DNA of 64,000 nucleotides, taken from the NCBI GenBank assembly GCA_013399695.1, contig VXAU01006136.1, positions 716,579 to 780,578 of the forward strand, in the 5' to 3' direction. This document shows positions 25,226 through 38,999 of the stretch, in pieces (positions within the stretch are counted from its first letter, which is position 1; every line of letters starts with the position of its first letter). The notes beneath the pieces are model-generated. The model searched no databases and had not been told where the DNA came from. It worked only from the letters and a program-made list of their open reading frames with translations. Source of the DNA: Formicarius rufipectus. Taxonomy: Eukaryota; Chordata; Aves; Passeriformes; Formicariidae. Position numbers and translations under genes: made by a program.

Positions 25226-28200
25226 CAATTACAGAAGATGGCCAGGGTGTTTTCCAAAGCTATCCTGGGTCATCACCGCAGCCTTCCGAGGGTATGTGAA
25301 CTCTCCCTTTCCCACAATGGGGAAGTTGAGCAAGGAGGGTTTTGTGGCTTCCCCAAAGCCACAAAAATCCAGCTTCCTGATTCCCAGGATCATGCACAGG
25401 CCATCCAACAGTCCTGCTTCTTCAAGTCATGACTTGTGTGAGAATTCACAAGGCAACATCCTTTGTCACAGAATGAGAGAAAGGAGCACTGGCTAAATAC
25501 ATGAAAAGAAAGTCTAACTGGCCAAAGAACGCATCATATTTCCTCAGCATTTGCTGCTGCTCTTCCTTTCCCATTTCTGGTACTGTGTCCTGCAAATAAT
25601 ACACTTCTCTTTCCTGGCTAGGTCTGTCCTGAGACACCTTAAATAGCAATAATACATGAGGAGCAGAAGAGAGACACCAAGTGGTCTTGCCGGTGAAGAT
25701 AGCTTTTTTTTTTTTTAGATATGAATGGGAAAGAGAGTAGTTCTGATCCAAAACCTTTTAGTATCACAGGGATTTTTTTTGCCATTGATGTCACCAGGCT
25801 TCAGGTCAGGACCTTTCTGAGAACCGAGCACTTGTGGGGGCAGTGCCAGGTGGCCAGCTCTGGAGAAGCCATCACAGTAGTTATTGTTCTTTCCCTTCCA
25901 GGTCTTTCTGAACACAGAGTCCTTCTGTTCCATATGCCATTTCCTGCCCTCTACTCTTTGATTTAAGAGCAGTGATAGTTCTGTATCTATGTAAATATTT
26001 ATAGGATAGGTCCTGGATCCTTTTCAAGTCTCAGTTAGCAAAGCCTGTGATACACAGGGTAAGAGCTGTCCAGCAGAGCAGCTCCTTCTAAGAAAATGCT
26101 TCTGGTACCAATTAGAGCTGGGAGCAAAGGAACAGCAGAAAACAGCCAGAAGCAGGAACTGGGAAATCTGGTGTCCTCATCTGTGATCTTCTAACATCTG
26201 GCACACACACATACACTGCAAAAGCCCATAGTTTGCAAAGCTTTTACATTTGTGGTACAGCGTAGCCTACTCTTAATTTCATGCATGCCCACAAAAATTA
26301 CTTGTTCCCCAAGCCCAGAGTACTCTGTGAGGCTAATGGATTGCAAGGACAAGTGATTTGTGATTAAACTGATGCTTTTGAGGAATCTATGACTAAGCAA
26401 AGAGTTCAGAGGGTTTAATGATTTGCAAAGCATGAGAAATTAAGTTTTCCTTCTTTATGCTGTGAATGTAAGCTGATTTGCATATAAATTGGAACTGTCA
26501 AGTGTACTAATATCAATCAAAATGTTGCAAATAGATCATTGATTTATGTGAATGTCACTGTTCATTTTACTTTTTTTTCAAAGCAGTTTCAAAAAGCCAG
26601 ATGATGAAAATGATGAAAAATTAGATACTTGGGCATAAGCTTGGAGTCTGAGGGCTTTGGGTAGACAATGTGGTCATTTAGAAAAATGTTACAAGCCAAA
26701 AAACATTAAAATATACAGCGACCAGCCCCTCATCAGTGTTAAGTTTGTACAAGCCCTCTCTGCCCACTCTGGCACCTGCTGTCCTGAATACCCTGCCTGA
26801 GGTAAATTTGCTGTGCCCTGCTGGATGCCTGACTTCTGACCTGGCCCATGCTCTTTGCAATGCTCGTGTGTTGGAGTTGCTGTACAGGTATACAGCATTC
26901 ACCTGACCTACACAAACTGTAGTGATGTCCAGGGTCCACCTAGTAAGGCCACTTCAGAAGACTTTGCATTTAGCTCAAAAATGGTGGGACACATCATAAG
27001 GAAACCTCTTCAGTATCCCATCTTTCAGTAACTTCTCACTGTCACTCCACATGAAAGGAAAGGGATGGAGTTCTACAACAGCAGAAGGAACACAATATGT
27101 AGGGACAGCTGTCTTGTCCAGAAATCCCAGATAACACACACTAGCTCTGTGTCCAGGTTGCAGCTGGCTTCTTTCTCCCGTCCTTGATTTCCTTCTGGGA
27201 CAGGCCATGCATAATGCCCCTTCTGCCCCACAATCTGTTCAGTGCTCTTCTGCTTTAGCCACTGGACCAGCCTAGTAAAGGATGGGGCTAAAATGGGGAA
27301 TGACGTTTGGGTTGGGCCACAGTGGGACAGGGTTAACTGGGACGCACCTCACTGCCTTGCTTCTTGCCACCTGTCTGCCAGAAATTACAGCCTTTCCAGC
27401 CTGCCAGCACAAGAACCTCTGATTGCTCCTTGACACTGAAAAGAGCCACATTAAATACTGCTGTTCAAGGTTCTCAAGCTAGAGAAAGTCACTCATGCAG
27501 AGTTACACAATGAGGTGATTGCACGTGCAGTTCTGCTGTAAGATCTGAAGGGCAATAGCGCCCTAAGGAGCTGCTGGGACAGGAACTATTCTCAGCTGTC
27601 CCTTTCTCCATGTGTCCAGAGGGAAGAAATAATCTGTATCTTGGCACTCCTATTAGCACTACGCTAATGCTTTTGCCTGTTCTATTGGTCACCCTTCTTT
27701 TCTGTGTGGCTACCTGGACAAGCCAAGAACACCATCCTCTTTCGTCCTATGCCAGGCTGAGTCCTTCCGTGACAGGGGAGTCATACAGGAGCAGACATTG
27801 CAATAAATAGGAAATGCTCACTCAAGCAACAGAATAAATACAATCAAACAGTGAAGGCTAACAGGAAGAAACAATGAAAGCAAGTAAAACCAGGAAAAGT
27901 GACAATAACAGGTGCAAAACAGCAGACACCCTTCAGGCAATTTTAAGTAGTGTGGATGATCATAGTTTCTAATGAACCCAGGCAGTAAAACCAATGCCTG
28001 CCCTGTGTTCACCTCAGCATTAGAAAGGCCAAAAGATGGGCAGAACTGTGCAAAAGTTTCAGCCATGCAACACCTGAGGCTATGGAGTGTGCACACATCC
28101 TGCCTTCACAGGGGTAGGCATGGAGTGTGGCTGAGGGAGTTCTATGGAGGGCTGCCCCAACCAAACTCCCTATGAGTGCATCTCTAGTCTCACTGTCATT

Positions 28201-31200
28201 CTGCCATTGCTGGGAGTCCTGTGGCTGAGAGCCCAGAGGGATGAGTCCCAGAGCCCTAATTGCCCAGTGGTGTATGAACTGGAAAAGCAATGAAGTAAGA
28301 GAAGAGGGTAGATAATAAGGGGATATGTTATGCAAAAAGGGAGGCAGCATCTGCTACAAAATCCTGCAAACTGCCCAGCAGCGAGCATATATTTTGATGC
28401 ACCCTTGGGAATTACCCTCTTTCTTCTAAACTGTTGGGTCTGACAACACTGGGTCAGTGCACGCTGTGAAGTGTTGTGTAGGCTCTTGGTGCCAAACTTG
28501 TGTTCCCTGTTACTCTTTGTGGCTTTCTCTGACAGCCTTGTCTCCCTGCATGAGCTCATGGCAATGCCACGGGCTGTCTGAGTCCAGTTGCAGGTGCCTG
28601 TTCCTGGAGCAGTAACATGCAGTCAGTCCAGACAGGTAAGGGAGGAGACATCATGCATCAGAGACATTTACTCACTGATTTGCAGTGGTCCAAAGCAGGT
28701 GTGAAATGGTATCGGGGGAAGAGGGCAACAGTTCACAGGCACCAAGCCCTTCTCTTGATCTAAAGTGAGAGAGAAACAGCTGCAGCTGAGTGAAGGAGAC
28801 CTCAGAGCAGTGGTGGTTTGTGCAGAGACAGGCAGGCAAATGGGCATAGCAGTGATGGAAGTGACTGGTACCATAAGCCAGGCTGAAAAGAGAGGAGCTG
28901 TTACAGACAGGCTGCTTTCCAGCTTGTGTGCAGGGCTGAAGCCAGTCAGAGTTCAGCAGTTACTGGCTGGCAGCTCCAAAGATAGGTGCTCCTAGAAATT
29001 GCAAGGAGCATATGTGTCCCTTCAAACCTTTATTGAAATCCATGGTGCCTTGTATGTGGACTTTTAAAAGGCCTTCAGCCCTACAGATGTTAACATCTCA
29101 GAGCCAGCCTGCTTTTTATTCCCTGTGTTGTGTCAGGAATTCTTCTGTGATTTCATCACTCTCAGGGTGCCCAGTTTTTGCAGTTGGGGGGGATTTTGTC
29201 TGTGTGAGTGACAGTGTCCAGGGCTGGACACAAGCAGTGGTGTTGAGGAGACCCCCACAGATACTGCACAGATAACCTACAAGACACAAGGCATTACAGG
29301 GAAGGTTTGAGTCCCTTTTGTTTTTACCCTTAGCTTGATAAATCTGCACCTGCCTAAAGGCTGTAGGCTGAATTAGGTTCTGGAGAATGACTACAAATGT
29401 TTCTGCAGATGTTATTCTTGCCAGGAGGGTTTTCCTGTGTCAGAGTTCTTGTGTGTTCTGAGAAAGCCACAGACAGACACATGCATATCATAAGCAAGCT
29501 TCATGCTGAGGCTACTCAAGTTTAGAAAACTGTCTGCAAGCAGCAGCCCTCATACGGGAGAGAAAATTGAACACCCTGATGTTGCTTAGAACACAGTTAC
29601 AGAAATACGGCAAAAGGAAAAAAAAAAAAAANTTACTAGTTGGTTGTGTTCCCAGTGGTTGCCCAGTCTATGCTTGCTGTGGTACAGTGCTGGGATGGGT
29701 GTGCTGGGTATCACTATCTGAATGCAGCCATGATGGTGACAGTGGGCTGGGCAGTGATCCTTTCACGTCACTGGAAATGTGTATGGTAGCAGAAAGGAGA
29801 CAGGGAAGGGAAATTATACAGCTCCTTCCTGTCATGTCAATCCCCATGGAAGTACAGGGAATGGGGGATTTTGCTGATACACACTCCTGCCTGCTGAGAG
29901 CTGTCCTGAGCTAGCAGACTGCCAGCGTGAGACTAGGACATTGGGCACACACTGCAATCCTTCACCAGCCCAGTTTGAATTCGGACCAGGATTTTGGGAG
30001 TGTGTGTTTCCCCATCACGTTTGCTCATCCAGTGATTCTGTGCCATGCCCCCATGGAGGGGTTCTTGCTCAGAGCATTTCTCAGTCTGGTGTCCCCATTT
30101 CATGCTGACTATCAGCAGTTTGCTTCCTCTTAGCAGGGAATTGCAAAGGCATAACAGGACTGTGTTTGCCACATGCTGAATGGGGAACAGCTGGAGGCAG
30201 ATGATTGTTTGGGTTATTTGCCTGTTGCCTGGACGTTTTGTTTGCTTGTTTGAGCCCTGAAAAAATAGGTTTCCAGTTCCTCTGGAGCCTGGTCTGTGTT
30301 AAACCGATGTATTGCATGCTGCTTTTAAAAACTCGTGTTTTATAACTTTGCAAATGAGTGTCCTGCTGTTTCAATGGCAAGGTTCCATAAACAAGGCAGT
30401 CTTGTCAGAAATTTCCCTGCCACAGAGTCAGGGCTAGGAGAGCAGGAGCAGCCAAAACCATTTGCTTCTGGTGTCAGCGAAGTAGATACCCCAGAGCCTG
30501 GTTCCAGTGGAACTTCTCTCTTCTTGAGTGGATTTAAGTGGCTGACTAAATGATAGTGATGACTGATGTTTATGGACTGTGCTTAAATGGGTGACACTCA
30601 GTTCTCCTCATAATCAGCTCCACACTTGCTTTAAACCAGCATCACTCTGTTGCAATCACAAGGATGTGTTTGTAACTGCTCTGTAAGACTTGCACATGTC
30701 CTCTGGCTCCTTACTTCTGGGTGTTTGCTTTTACTCTGAGTGGCTCAATAGTACTTCGGTGGTGAGAAAACCATATTTTTTCTCACTGTTGAGTGCAGCA
30801 TTTTGGCTGTGGAAAATTGAGTTAAGTAAGACTAGTCTGGTCAGGAAACAGGGAGGAGGTTCTTGCCAGTTGATACTGGAGAAGTAATATGAAGAAGAAT
30901 GTAGATTTGGCCAAGGCACTTGCAAACAGTGCCATGGGTCTAGTCATGAGCCTGTGTGAACAGTAATTCTGCAGCTTTGGACTGTGGTGGCTGCACATCT
31001 TCTCAAATCACAGCAAACATCAGTTTGACACAGACATGGAACCAGAGTCAGGGGTCCACCTCCTGCTTCACAAAACTCAACCCTTTAACACCTTGCACTT
31101 CTTTGGAAATCTCTTTACTGAGTACTGACCAGACCTGAGCCTGTTTGTTTTGGCAGGCACAGACCTGGGGGAGGGGGTCAGAGAAAAAAAAAATCAACAA

Positions 31201-32919
31201 CACTGCATCTGATTCATCCCTCCTTGTTTATTCCACTAGAAATAGATTTGGCAGAGTGCATCAGGAATGAACTAATCAGCAGGGAATTAATTGGCATGTT
31301 AGTTAAAAGGCAGGAACAACACGGTGAACAAATTCATGACTGGATGGCTGGAGGGTTCAAGCAGCCAGAGAGAAGCACTGCAGAGTGGAAACTGTGACTA
31401 GTAAGAGAAGTCACACAGCTGTGCCGGAGTGCCAGAAGTTGAGAGCTGCCCAAAAGAACCCGGGGGCAAAGATACACGGGTATCCTTGCAGACAGAGCTG
31501 TTTTTGAGAAGGGCTCCATCGCCCAGATTTTCCTTCCCATAAGGCTCCCATGTGTGGGGGGAGATGGCTAGTTTGGAGGAATAGGAGGGAGGGGTAAGAG
31601 AGGTACAGCTGGAGGAGGCTCCACGGAAAGACTGTGGAAATGTGGAAAGCAGGGAAATGAAGAGGGACACGTCACTCATTGCAAGCTGAAGTGCAGAGAG
31701 GGTAGTGAGGAGAAGAAAGGAGCAGGGAGGCAGAGATTTGGAAGCCTCATCACAGAAGGACTGACCTCAAGATCAAAGGTAATGTCTATATGCAATTCTC
31801 TGCCCTCTTTCCCAGAAATGTTTTGCTTCTTCCTCTGGAGGAGACATACCATGCACCTCGTAAAGAGCTTTTTGGGTTGAGGGACTCTAAGAGCACCCAC
31901 GGGAAGAGCCAGGAGAGGAAGGGAACATGTGCAGACTAGCATGGACATGGAAGTTGGAGGACTGCTACCTACATTTCCAGAGAACAGTGGTGTGCAGAGT
32001 GAGAGAAAGATGTAGAAAAAAAAGAGCAAGCAAATCCTTAGAGTCACGCTGACAGGGGAAGCAGTGAGCACTAAATGAGAGAGAGCTGAAGACAATACAT
32101 ATCCTGAAAAGGCAGATGCACCTGGAGAAGAGGCAAAAGGTGCATATTACCTCCTTAAAATCAGCAGTACTTTACTAACCTTATGAATTGTAGTAAATGT
32201 GTGCTTTGCACCTGGTTAGCTTTTTTCTTTTTCTTTATCATCAGTATAGCTGTCTGCTGACAACATCAGCACCCTACCTGTTTGCCATCGGAGTTGTTAA
32301 TCAGATCTCTTTGTTCAGCAAAATGGTCAAGCTGTTTGAAGGACTCAGATGCTCTTTGCTTTCACAAAACATCCAGGTAGAAAATGAGCAGTCTAGTACT
32401 TAAGCATATGAAAAAGCACTATTTAACTCAAATGTGTTGCCAAACTTGAAAAATTCAAGATATTGTTATTCTACATATTGTTATTCCAACCCAAAACTCA
32501 GTGTGTGCCTGTGCCAACATATAGCATTACACAGACACATAAACTGAAGAATAATACCTTACAGTGGACTTATAATTAAGACTTTTGAGACAGGTGATAT
32601 ACTACCTGTACTGCTGTGGCTGGGTTAATATTGCAAGAACCATTTTTTTAAATTATTTTTGGTATTTTTCTATATTTGCACCATTATATCATACTCTAAG
32701 CATATACTAATGTTTATTTTTTTGTGTGTGTTTAATTTTGTTTGGAGAGCTAAAAAATGCCATCCACTTTGGAAGCAGAGCTTGCAAATACTGTAATTGT
32801 TCTGGACTTACAGTCTTGGCAGCTTTCTCCTCTAAAAACTCAGAGACTTGTCGGGATCCCAGGCTGGGAGCTCTCACAGAACTGGCATTAGCTTAGAAAT
32901 TGTGTGCAGCTACAATATG

Positions 32920-32980
32920 TTTGTTTGTTTGTTTTGTTTGGTGGGGGGTTTTTTGTTTTGGTTTTTGGGTTTTTTTAATA
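32920..32980. repeat. T/G-rich low-complexity tract
   Basis: Repeated TTTG units and T and G runs, similar in type to the tracts at 25.1 kb and 59.4 kb. Confidence 0.7.
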
Positions 32981-35900
32981 TTAAGCTGTTTGTTTTATAT
33001 CGCTTGAACTTTCTTGAACTTAATACCTAAACCAGAACATTTTAGTTGGGTGTGTGTAAGTAATACAACATTAAAATATTCTCAAGTACTGCATATGAAA
33101 ATAAAATAGATAAATTCCATCAGTCTGCAAAAATAGCTTTATTATCAATTAAGATCCTTTATAAAATAGAGAATCTTAAACTTACTTTGATGTTTAAATA
33201 CCCATTATAGTGAGAGCTACAGTTTTTGTATTCATTATTTACCTGAGATCAAACTCTGATACGTTTAAAAGTCTATTTTATTTCTCCGCAAACAACCCCA
33301 AATCCAGTATCACTCTTCAGCTTTAGTTTGGAAGTAGCTTGTAAGGAACTAGGGAAGGTTATGAGAAGAGAATGGACCTCAAATGAAAAGTATGAAGGTA
33401 ACTTGCAGTTTACTTGCAGTGCAATGCTGCAGACAAAAAAATCCTTCATTTTAGGTATCATTACAGTGACTGCTAACACTAATCAACAAAATACTCTTCT
33501 CAAAGAAAGCATGGGATTGAGCTAACACACTGGAATGCTCATGCATGACAGCAGGAGAGTGCATGTGTTTAGAGCAGTCAGAAGTACAGGGGAAGGTTTC
33601 AAGCCCACTTGATATACAAGGGGCAGCTCTGCGTTGTAATGCAACAACTCACGTCTGCAACAGCGTGTGTTCTCCTCAGGCTTCAGGGGAGAGAGGGCTC
33701 TCTGAAATGAAGCTATGTTTGGTACCAGGAGAGGATAACACAGACAATTCCCCCGTATCCTAGCAGGCAGTACAAACCACGAGCCGTGGTGAACTTCAGT
33801 CATTGTGCTTGACCTCAGTGTGTCAAAGTCTGCCCCAGACACCAGTGAAATCTCAGAGCTGTTGTGATTACCCACTACATGTAAGGAAGGATAAGCACTG
33901 GAAATGGAGTATACTGAATCAACAAGAAACTATAAGGGTTAACAGGAGAGGGATACTGATGAGAGCTCAAACACCGGCAATACTCTTTTCTTTGAGGCAG
34001 GGATTCTGGCTTGGATGGCACAACTACTGATCCCAGCAGGGCTGTGCTCATGGTATTGAGCTAGCTGAGCTCTTTTATCATGTTGAAGCAAGGAATAAAA
34101 AGGTTAAAAGCTTTAAAAAAATTGTGTAATAATGAGACAAATATGTCTGTCTTCATTGTTTGCAGATGAAAGGACTGCCCAGTGAATCACTGAGCATACC
34201 CTGCTTTAAGGGCACAATGTGATGTGATTTTCTGACAGCACTCCACATTATTGTAATTAATAGTAACAATGACAAAGCTGGGATGTTGTTATTGTTATCT
34301 TCTGCATTTAGGAAAGAGTTTCCATCTGAGGATGTGAGAGAGTTCTCCCTGCTTACTAATCCTGATAGTACTTTCCAGATCAACTCTGCAATGGATCAGA
34401 AGACATATTTGAATGGGCGTGAGATCTGATTCCTATTACAGATGATCCTGCAGATTTTTTCAGCTAGAAACCATGTTAGTGAATATCCATTTGCCTTCCA
34501 CAATTCCACCTAAGAGAGGGAAGATTGCTCATTTTCTGTGTGTCTGAGGTGTGAGAATGTATTTCAAAGATGATTATAACTTGATGTTCACTGTGGTAAT
34601 AAAATCAAGTAGGCCCTCAGGAATGCAGGGAGCAAAACTACAAGGAAACTTGTCTGTGAGGGCCCCTGCAAATAGAACTTGTGAGTATTGTGTTTCATTT
34701 GGACACCTAATGTTTTAAAAAGTTTGAACTCAAGTAGGGTGAATTTTCAATATCACATGTAGGTGGAATTTATTGCCACCTTTCTTTTAACAAATACAAT
34801 CTCAACTGTGGGGTATTGAAACAAGTGGGAGGTGGAAAGAGTAAGGAATGGACAATCTCTTCAGGAAGTTTTAAAATTTGCTTGGGAGCCACAGTGTGTC
34901 CTTGATGTTGGCAGCACTTTCAAATCATTTGCAATTAGACACCTTGGTGTCTGTAAAGTCCTTTCCCATCAGGGAAGATGAAAAAGGCATGTGCAGTGCA
35001 TAATCATTCAAAGAAAGAGAAGGAAAAAGAGGTGTAAAGGCTGGAGTATCTACCTGGAAAAGCTGAGAGGCAGAGGAGCTATGGTGCCAATGCAAATAGT
35101 TTGAAGAAGATCCACGAGGACACTTTCATTATGAGCCTTGGTGATACCGTCAGACCTTCTTAGTGATTTTCATTTTGGCAGGTCTGAGTTGAGTCAAAGA
35201 AGAGGTGTGTGTATGTGTGAGATAGGAAGAAGGTAATTTGTTTTCCCTTTAAATGATTATTCCAAGTAGAAGAATAGTAAGTACAAATTACATTCCGACA
35301 GGTGGAATGTAATATGTTTTAAGTATCATGACATTCCTGTTAGTATGACTATATTCATAGTGCTGTTTTAAATAGTGGGAAAATAAATGCAGTTGCAATT
35401 AAAATACACTAGTGATGGAATGTAAGAAAGGGACAAAGTGAAAGGAGTTACATAGTTACTGCTTTGTCTGCTACAGCTCCTGGTACGTTTTCAGGTGACT
35501 GAATTTTTCTATGATTGCTAGGAGATGAGGGTTATATAATATTCAAAAAGCAATTTAATGTCCTCATATTTTGCAGTGAGGTCTTATGTTTTAGATGCAT
35601 GTACCTGAACAGGGGAGTAATTTAGATTTTCTGAACGTGCCTGCTTCTCACATGAGTCCCTCCATCACTGTGACTATAGATGACTGAAATCATCACTAAA
35701 ACCCATGAACTTGGCAATGCATTTTTTTCTGTTTGCTATGTGCAATATGTCCATAATTGATATTTCCACCCAGTTTCTACCAGAACAGCTGTTCATGGCA
35801 TTTTTTTTAAAATAAAAATACCAGATTCAACTGGTATTGGGAGGGACTGCTTAATTAGGACTGAATAACAAATTAGCATGAGTAAGCTGTGGAGAGACTG

Positions 35901-36523
35901 ATCTGTCCTCCTACATTTAGAGATGGTACTTGTCCAGGAGGACTTGCAGGTTAGTGTTGACTTCCTTTGGCTTGGGAATGATGAGAAACTTGAAAGAAAA
36001 AAAGAAGCTTACGTATGTGCTCAAATCAGTTCATTTACTTGTCTTGCCTGCTCTGCAGCTTTGCTCAGGCAGAACTGACCCCTGGCATCAGGACAATGTG
36101 GAGGTAGTACATGGAGGGTGGGGCTGCCTTTGAGGCTCCATCACTGGGCTGCCTCTAAGATGTTGCCACTGATTAATGGATCAGATCGAAAAGACCATTT
36201 TTTTTTTATTCTGTCCACTATGAAATAATTGATACATTCTTTCATTGTATTATACCTTGTTTCCCCCAAAAGTGAGAATACAGCTATTTTTATATCTCGT
36301 ACTGCCTCCTTCTGACATTGATAGAACAATTAGAGCTATAGGTGTTATCCCAAAGCGGCTACATACTAAGCAAAACTCCCTTCCCAGCTGCTGCCAGTTG
36401 ATGAAATGTCTCTGTACTACTCAATTGCTTGAAAAGAAAGTAAAGTTTGCACTTGTGAAAAAGTGCCTGTGCTTATGTAAAAGCTATACTGAGCAACTTG
36501 AACAACATTTTAATGAATCAGAT

Positions 36524-36569
36524 AGATTCTTTAAACATCATCAGAGAGATTCTTTAAACATCATCAGAG
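36524..36569. repeat. Perfect tandem duplication, 2 x 23 bp
   Basis: Two identical adjacent copies, 36524-36546 and 36547-36569, each beginning AGATTCTTTAAACA. They lie about 120 bases upstream of the start codon of the next gene. The perfect identity points to a recent event. Confidence 0.9.
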
Positions 36570-36689
36570 AGAAATTTGATGTTGTGGTGACAGATGGGAA
36601 GTAGAGAAAGAGAGGAAAGAAAGAAATAATGCAGTTAAGATTTTTGTTTCCACAGAGCATAGGGAAGTCAAGATCCTACAACAACCATC

Positions 36690-38889
36690 ATGGTGATTCT
36701 TCCTCTTTTCCTCCTCTTCATCCTTGTGCCCTGGAATAAATCCCAGGAGGACTTTGTGGACAAGCATCAGAAATGGAACTACAGAGAAGGCGGTAGGGTG
36801 TTGTGGTGGTGGGTCAACATGGGAGGCTTTCAGTAACTCAGAGCTGCAGATTTGCCTATTTTGTCCTTGGAGTAAGATACACAGTACTTATTCATGACTG
36901 CTCTTTCTTCATCCTGGGTAGCTGCTGAGATTTCTGCTGAAAACAATTATTTTAGAAATAATCAGCTAGGGTAACAAGTGACAGCAGAAAACTTGGGCAC
37001 CTGGAGGAAGATAATTATGCTGTGAAGGAGAGTTACCTGCTTTTTAATTATTAAATAAGTTTAATATTTGGCATTTAGTTGCAACTTAGTTGTGATGGGG
37101 AATGGAATCAAAGTCAGAGCACTGACTCATGTTTTCTTGTTCTTTCACATTTATTTTCCTCTCTTCCATGGACATCCTGCTAACCTAGCTGACAAGGTCA
37201 ACATAGAAGGTGTTAACAGCATTACTCAAACCCTTGAGAAATGGGGAAATGACATTTTCTGGCAAATGAAGCATACCCTGCTGAACAACCCAAATGCTCT
37301 ACTGCCTGAGTTCTCCAGGTAATTCCCTTCATCTGGAGGTGGGATTCAGTCCTCTTCTGGGTGTCCTTCCTTGAGCAGGATTCATCTTAAGATGAATTTT
37401 CATATTGCTCAGCTGCTTTCATGAAATGAAACCCACTGTCTTGGTATCTGTTGTGCTAGAAGCTCGGATTAGTAAACTGAATACTCTGCTGGCTATTTAT
37501 TGTGAAACTTTCTCAGTTGCCATCATGGTATTAGAAGAATTATCCTAAAGAAAATGTCCTTGGCACCTCACTCCTGTGAGAACAGGCTGGAAAAAATGAA
37601 TTGTGCTACAAATCCACACATGGACTTGGCCACAAGGCAGTGAGAAGAAGCTAATTTGGTCTGTGATGATTTTTTTTTATTTCATTCTCTAACACACTGA
37701 TCTGAGAAAGCTATTCACTAGTTCATGTCATCATATTCCCCCTTTGCATTGCAGGAAATATTAACTGCTGAGCACACTCACAAAATTTACTTCAATATTT
37801 CCAGAAACGGAGTGGGAAAGACAATGAAAGAGAGAGAGGGGAATACTAGGAATTGCTAGAAGCCTAGTATCACTTAAATGACAGTTATTCATAAAGCAAG
37901 TGGCCATCTTCCATAATTCATGTTTCTCTTTAGGAACAAAACAATCTGTTTGAAGTTGCTACCCATTGAACCAGTTGAAGAGGACAGGTTAGAAGAATAA
38001 AAAAGGCACTAGTCAAAAAGTCACACAATATCTGTACAAATTAGTGTTTCAAGAGGATATAATGGATAGATTATATGTTGTCTTTAACATCAAGTGGATT
38101 TCTCCCTGGCTGCATGATGGCTGTTGTTGCTAGCACAGAATTCATCACAGCTTTTACACTGACAATGCTGAAATTCATTGATGCCTAAGATTAACAGGAA
38201 TTTTGCTAAGCCCTGTATATGTATAGTTCTAACTTTAGTCCAGAAAGATGCAATGAGACTACCTAGCTGTATTTCCTGCATTGGGTTTGGAATTAAGAGT
38301 TTACTGGCAAGGACACAGACTGGTTCATGGGAAATGTGGAGGACTAACTGCATGGGAATCGCTGGCCTGGGCTCCATGTCTACTCCTAGTCAAATAATAC
38401 TGATTAAAATCAGATGGTGAAAAGACCATGTAGTCCATGGTGATCCTGATACTCATGGTTTTCTGGATTCAGATGTGTCACCTCAGATGAATTCCCAACA
38501 CCCAAAGGGAAGGGTAACTTTGGAAGCATCTTTCAATGGTTGATTGCAACTCTTTTGTCATTAAGGGTCCTTGCCCATCAAGAAACACAAGGTCACAGTA
38601 AATTACTTTGCATGCTCAGGAACACTTGCCAAACTGAGTTACTTTCCTGTATTACTCTCTCTGTAGTCTCCGCCCTGTCTCTGCTGCTGTGGACAATCTT
38701 GTGAGGGAAGTCCAGTCGATAAGGAAAAGGCTGGAAGAACTGAATGAACGCCTCAATGTCATGAGCAAAACCATCCTTCCACTTCGACTGAATGCTCTGC
38801 AGAGCCAAAGGCGTGGAAATACTCAGCTGCGGAGACTTCCAGTGCATAGGAGAAGATTGTATGCTCGCAAGAGACTTCATAGCAGTTAA
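36690..38889 (+). CDS. Unrecognised secreted basic coiled-coil protein, 169 aa, four coding exons
   Basis: Coding exons are 36690-36792, 37189-37318, 37934-37987 and 38667-38889 (stop TAA). All have GT-AG borders and phases 1, 2, 2 that join without a break. The start has a favourable context (catcATGG). An acceptor-like TTTGTTTCCACAG at about 36655 suggests an upstream non-coding exon. The protein begins MVILPLFLLFILVPW, a clear signal peptide with likely cleavage near residues 18-20. A helical middle region (35-76, with KWGNDIFWQMKHTLL) is followed by a glycosylation site NKT (79-81), a heptad-like coiled coil (about 104-132, LVREVQSIRKRLEELNERL) and a very basic tail (RRLPVHRRRLYARKR). It has one Cys (83). 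There is no membrane helix after the signal, so secretion is inferred. AATAAA follows 80 bases after the stop. I do not recognise the family, and I recall no human gene at this spot between FAM234B and HEBP1. It could be a sauropsid gene or one lost in mammals. Confidence 0.75.
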
Positions 38890-38969
38890 TTCTCTACCTG
38901 AAAAAAAAGGGGGAGGTCTTTATTTTTTTCATCTGCTTAAGCCTTTCTCAATGGGATGCTGCTGGAGAG

Positions 38970-38975
38970 AATAAA
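38970..38975 (+). terminator. Polyadenylation signal AATAAA of the 36.7 kb gene
   Basis: AATAAA about 80 bases after the TAA stop at 38889, giving a short 3' UTR with cleavage expected near 38990-39000. Its position supports the four-exon model as a real transcription unit. Confidence 0.65.
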
Positions 38976-38999
38976 GCAAAGCACACACAAGTCAGCTTT

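Larger units (their letters stand above)
25226..36652. other. Intergenic region with no supported gene
   Basis: About 11.4 kb between the FAM234B promoter and the gene at 36.69 kb. Open frames are short and resemble no family I know. Contents seen: a poly-A run with one unresolved base at 29618-29632, a purine-rich tract about 31.5-31.7 kb, a possible symmetric exon at 32245-32376 (see findings), a T/G-rich tract near 32920-32980, and a perfect tandem duplication at 36524-36569. Non-coding RNA or enhancers cannot be excluded from sequence alone. Confidence 0.6.

Noticed and set aside
25068..25496. 142-codon plus-strand frame
   Set aside because: It starts in a T-run giving poly-Phe, with no domain or splice context.
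36245..36604. 119-codon plus-strand frame just upstream of the secreted-protein gene
   Set aside because: It spans the recent 23-bp duplication and ends before the predicted acceptor. Its product has no recognisable features.
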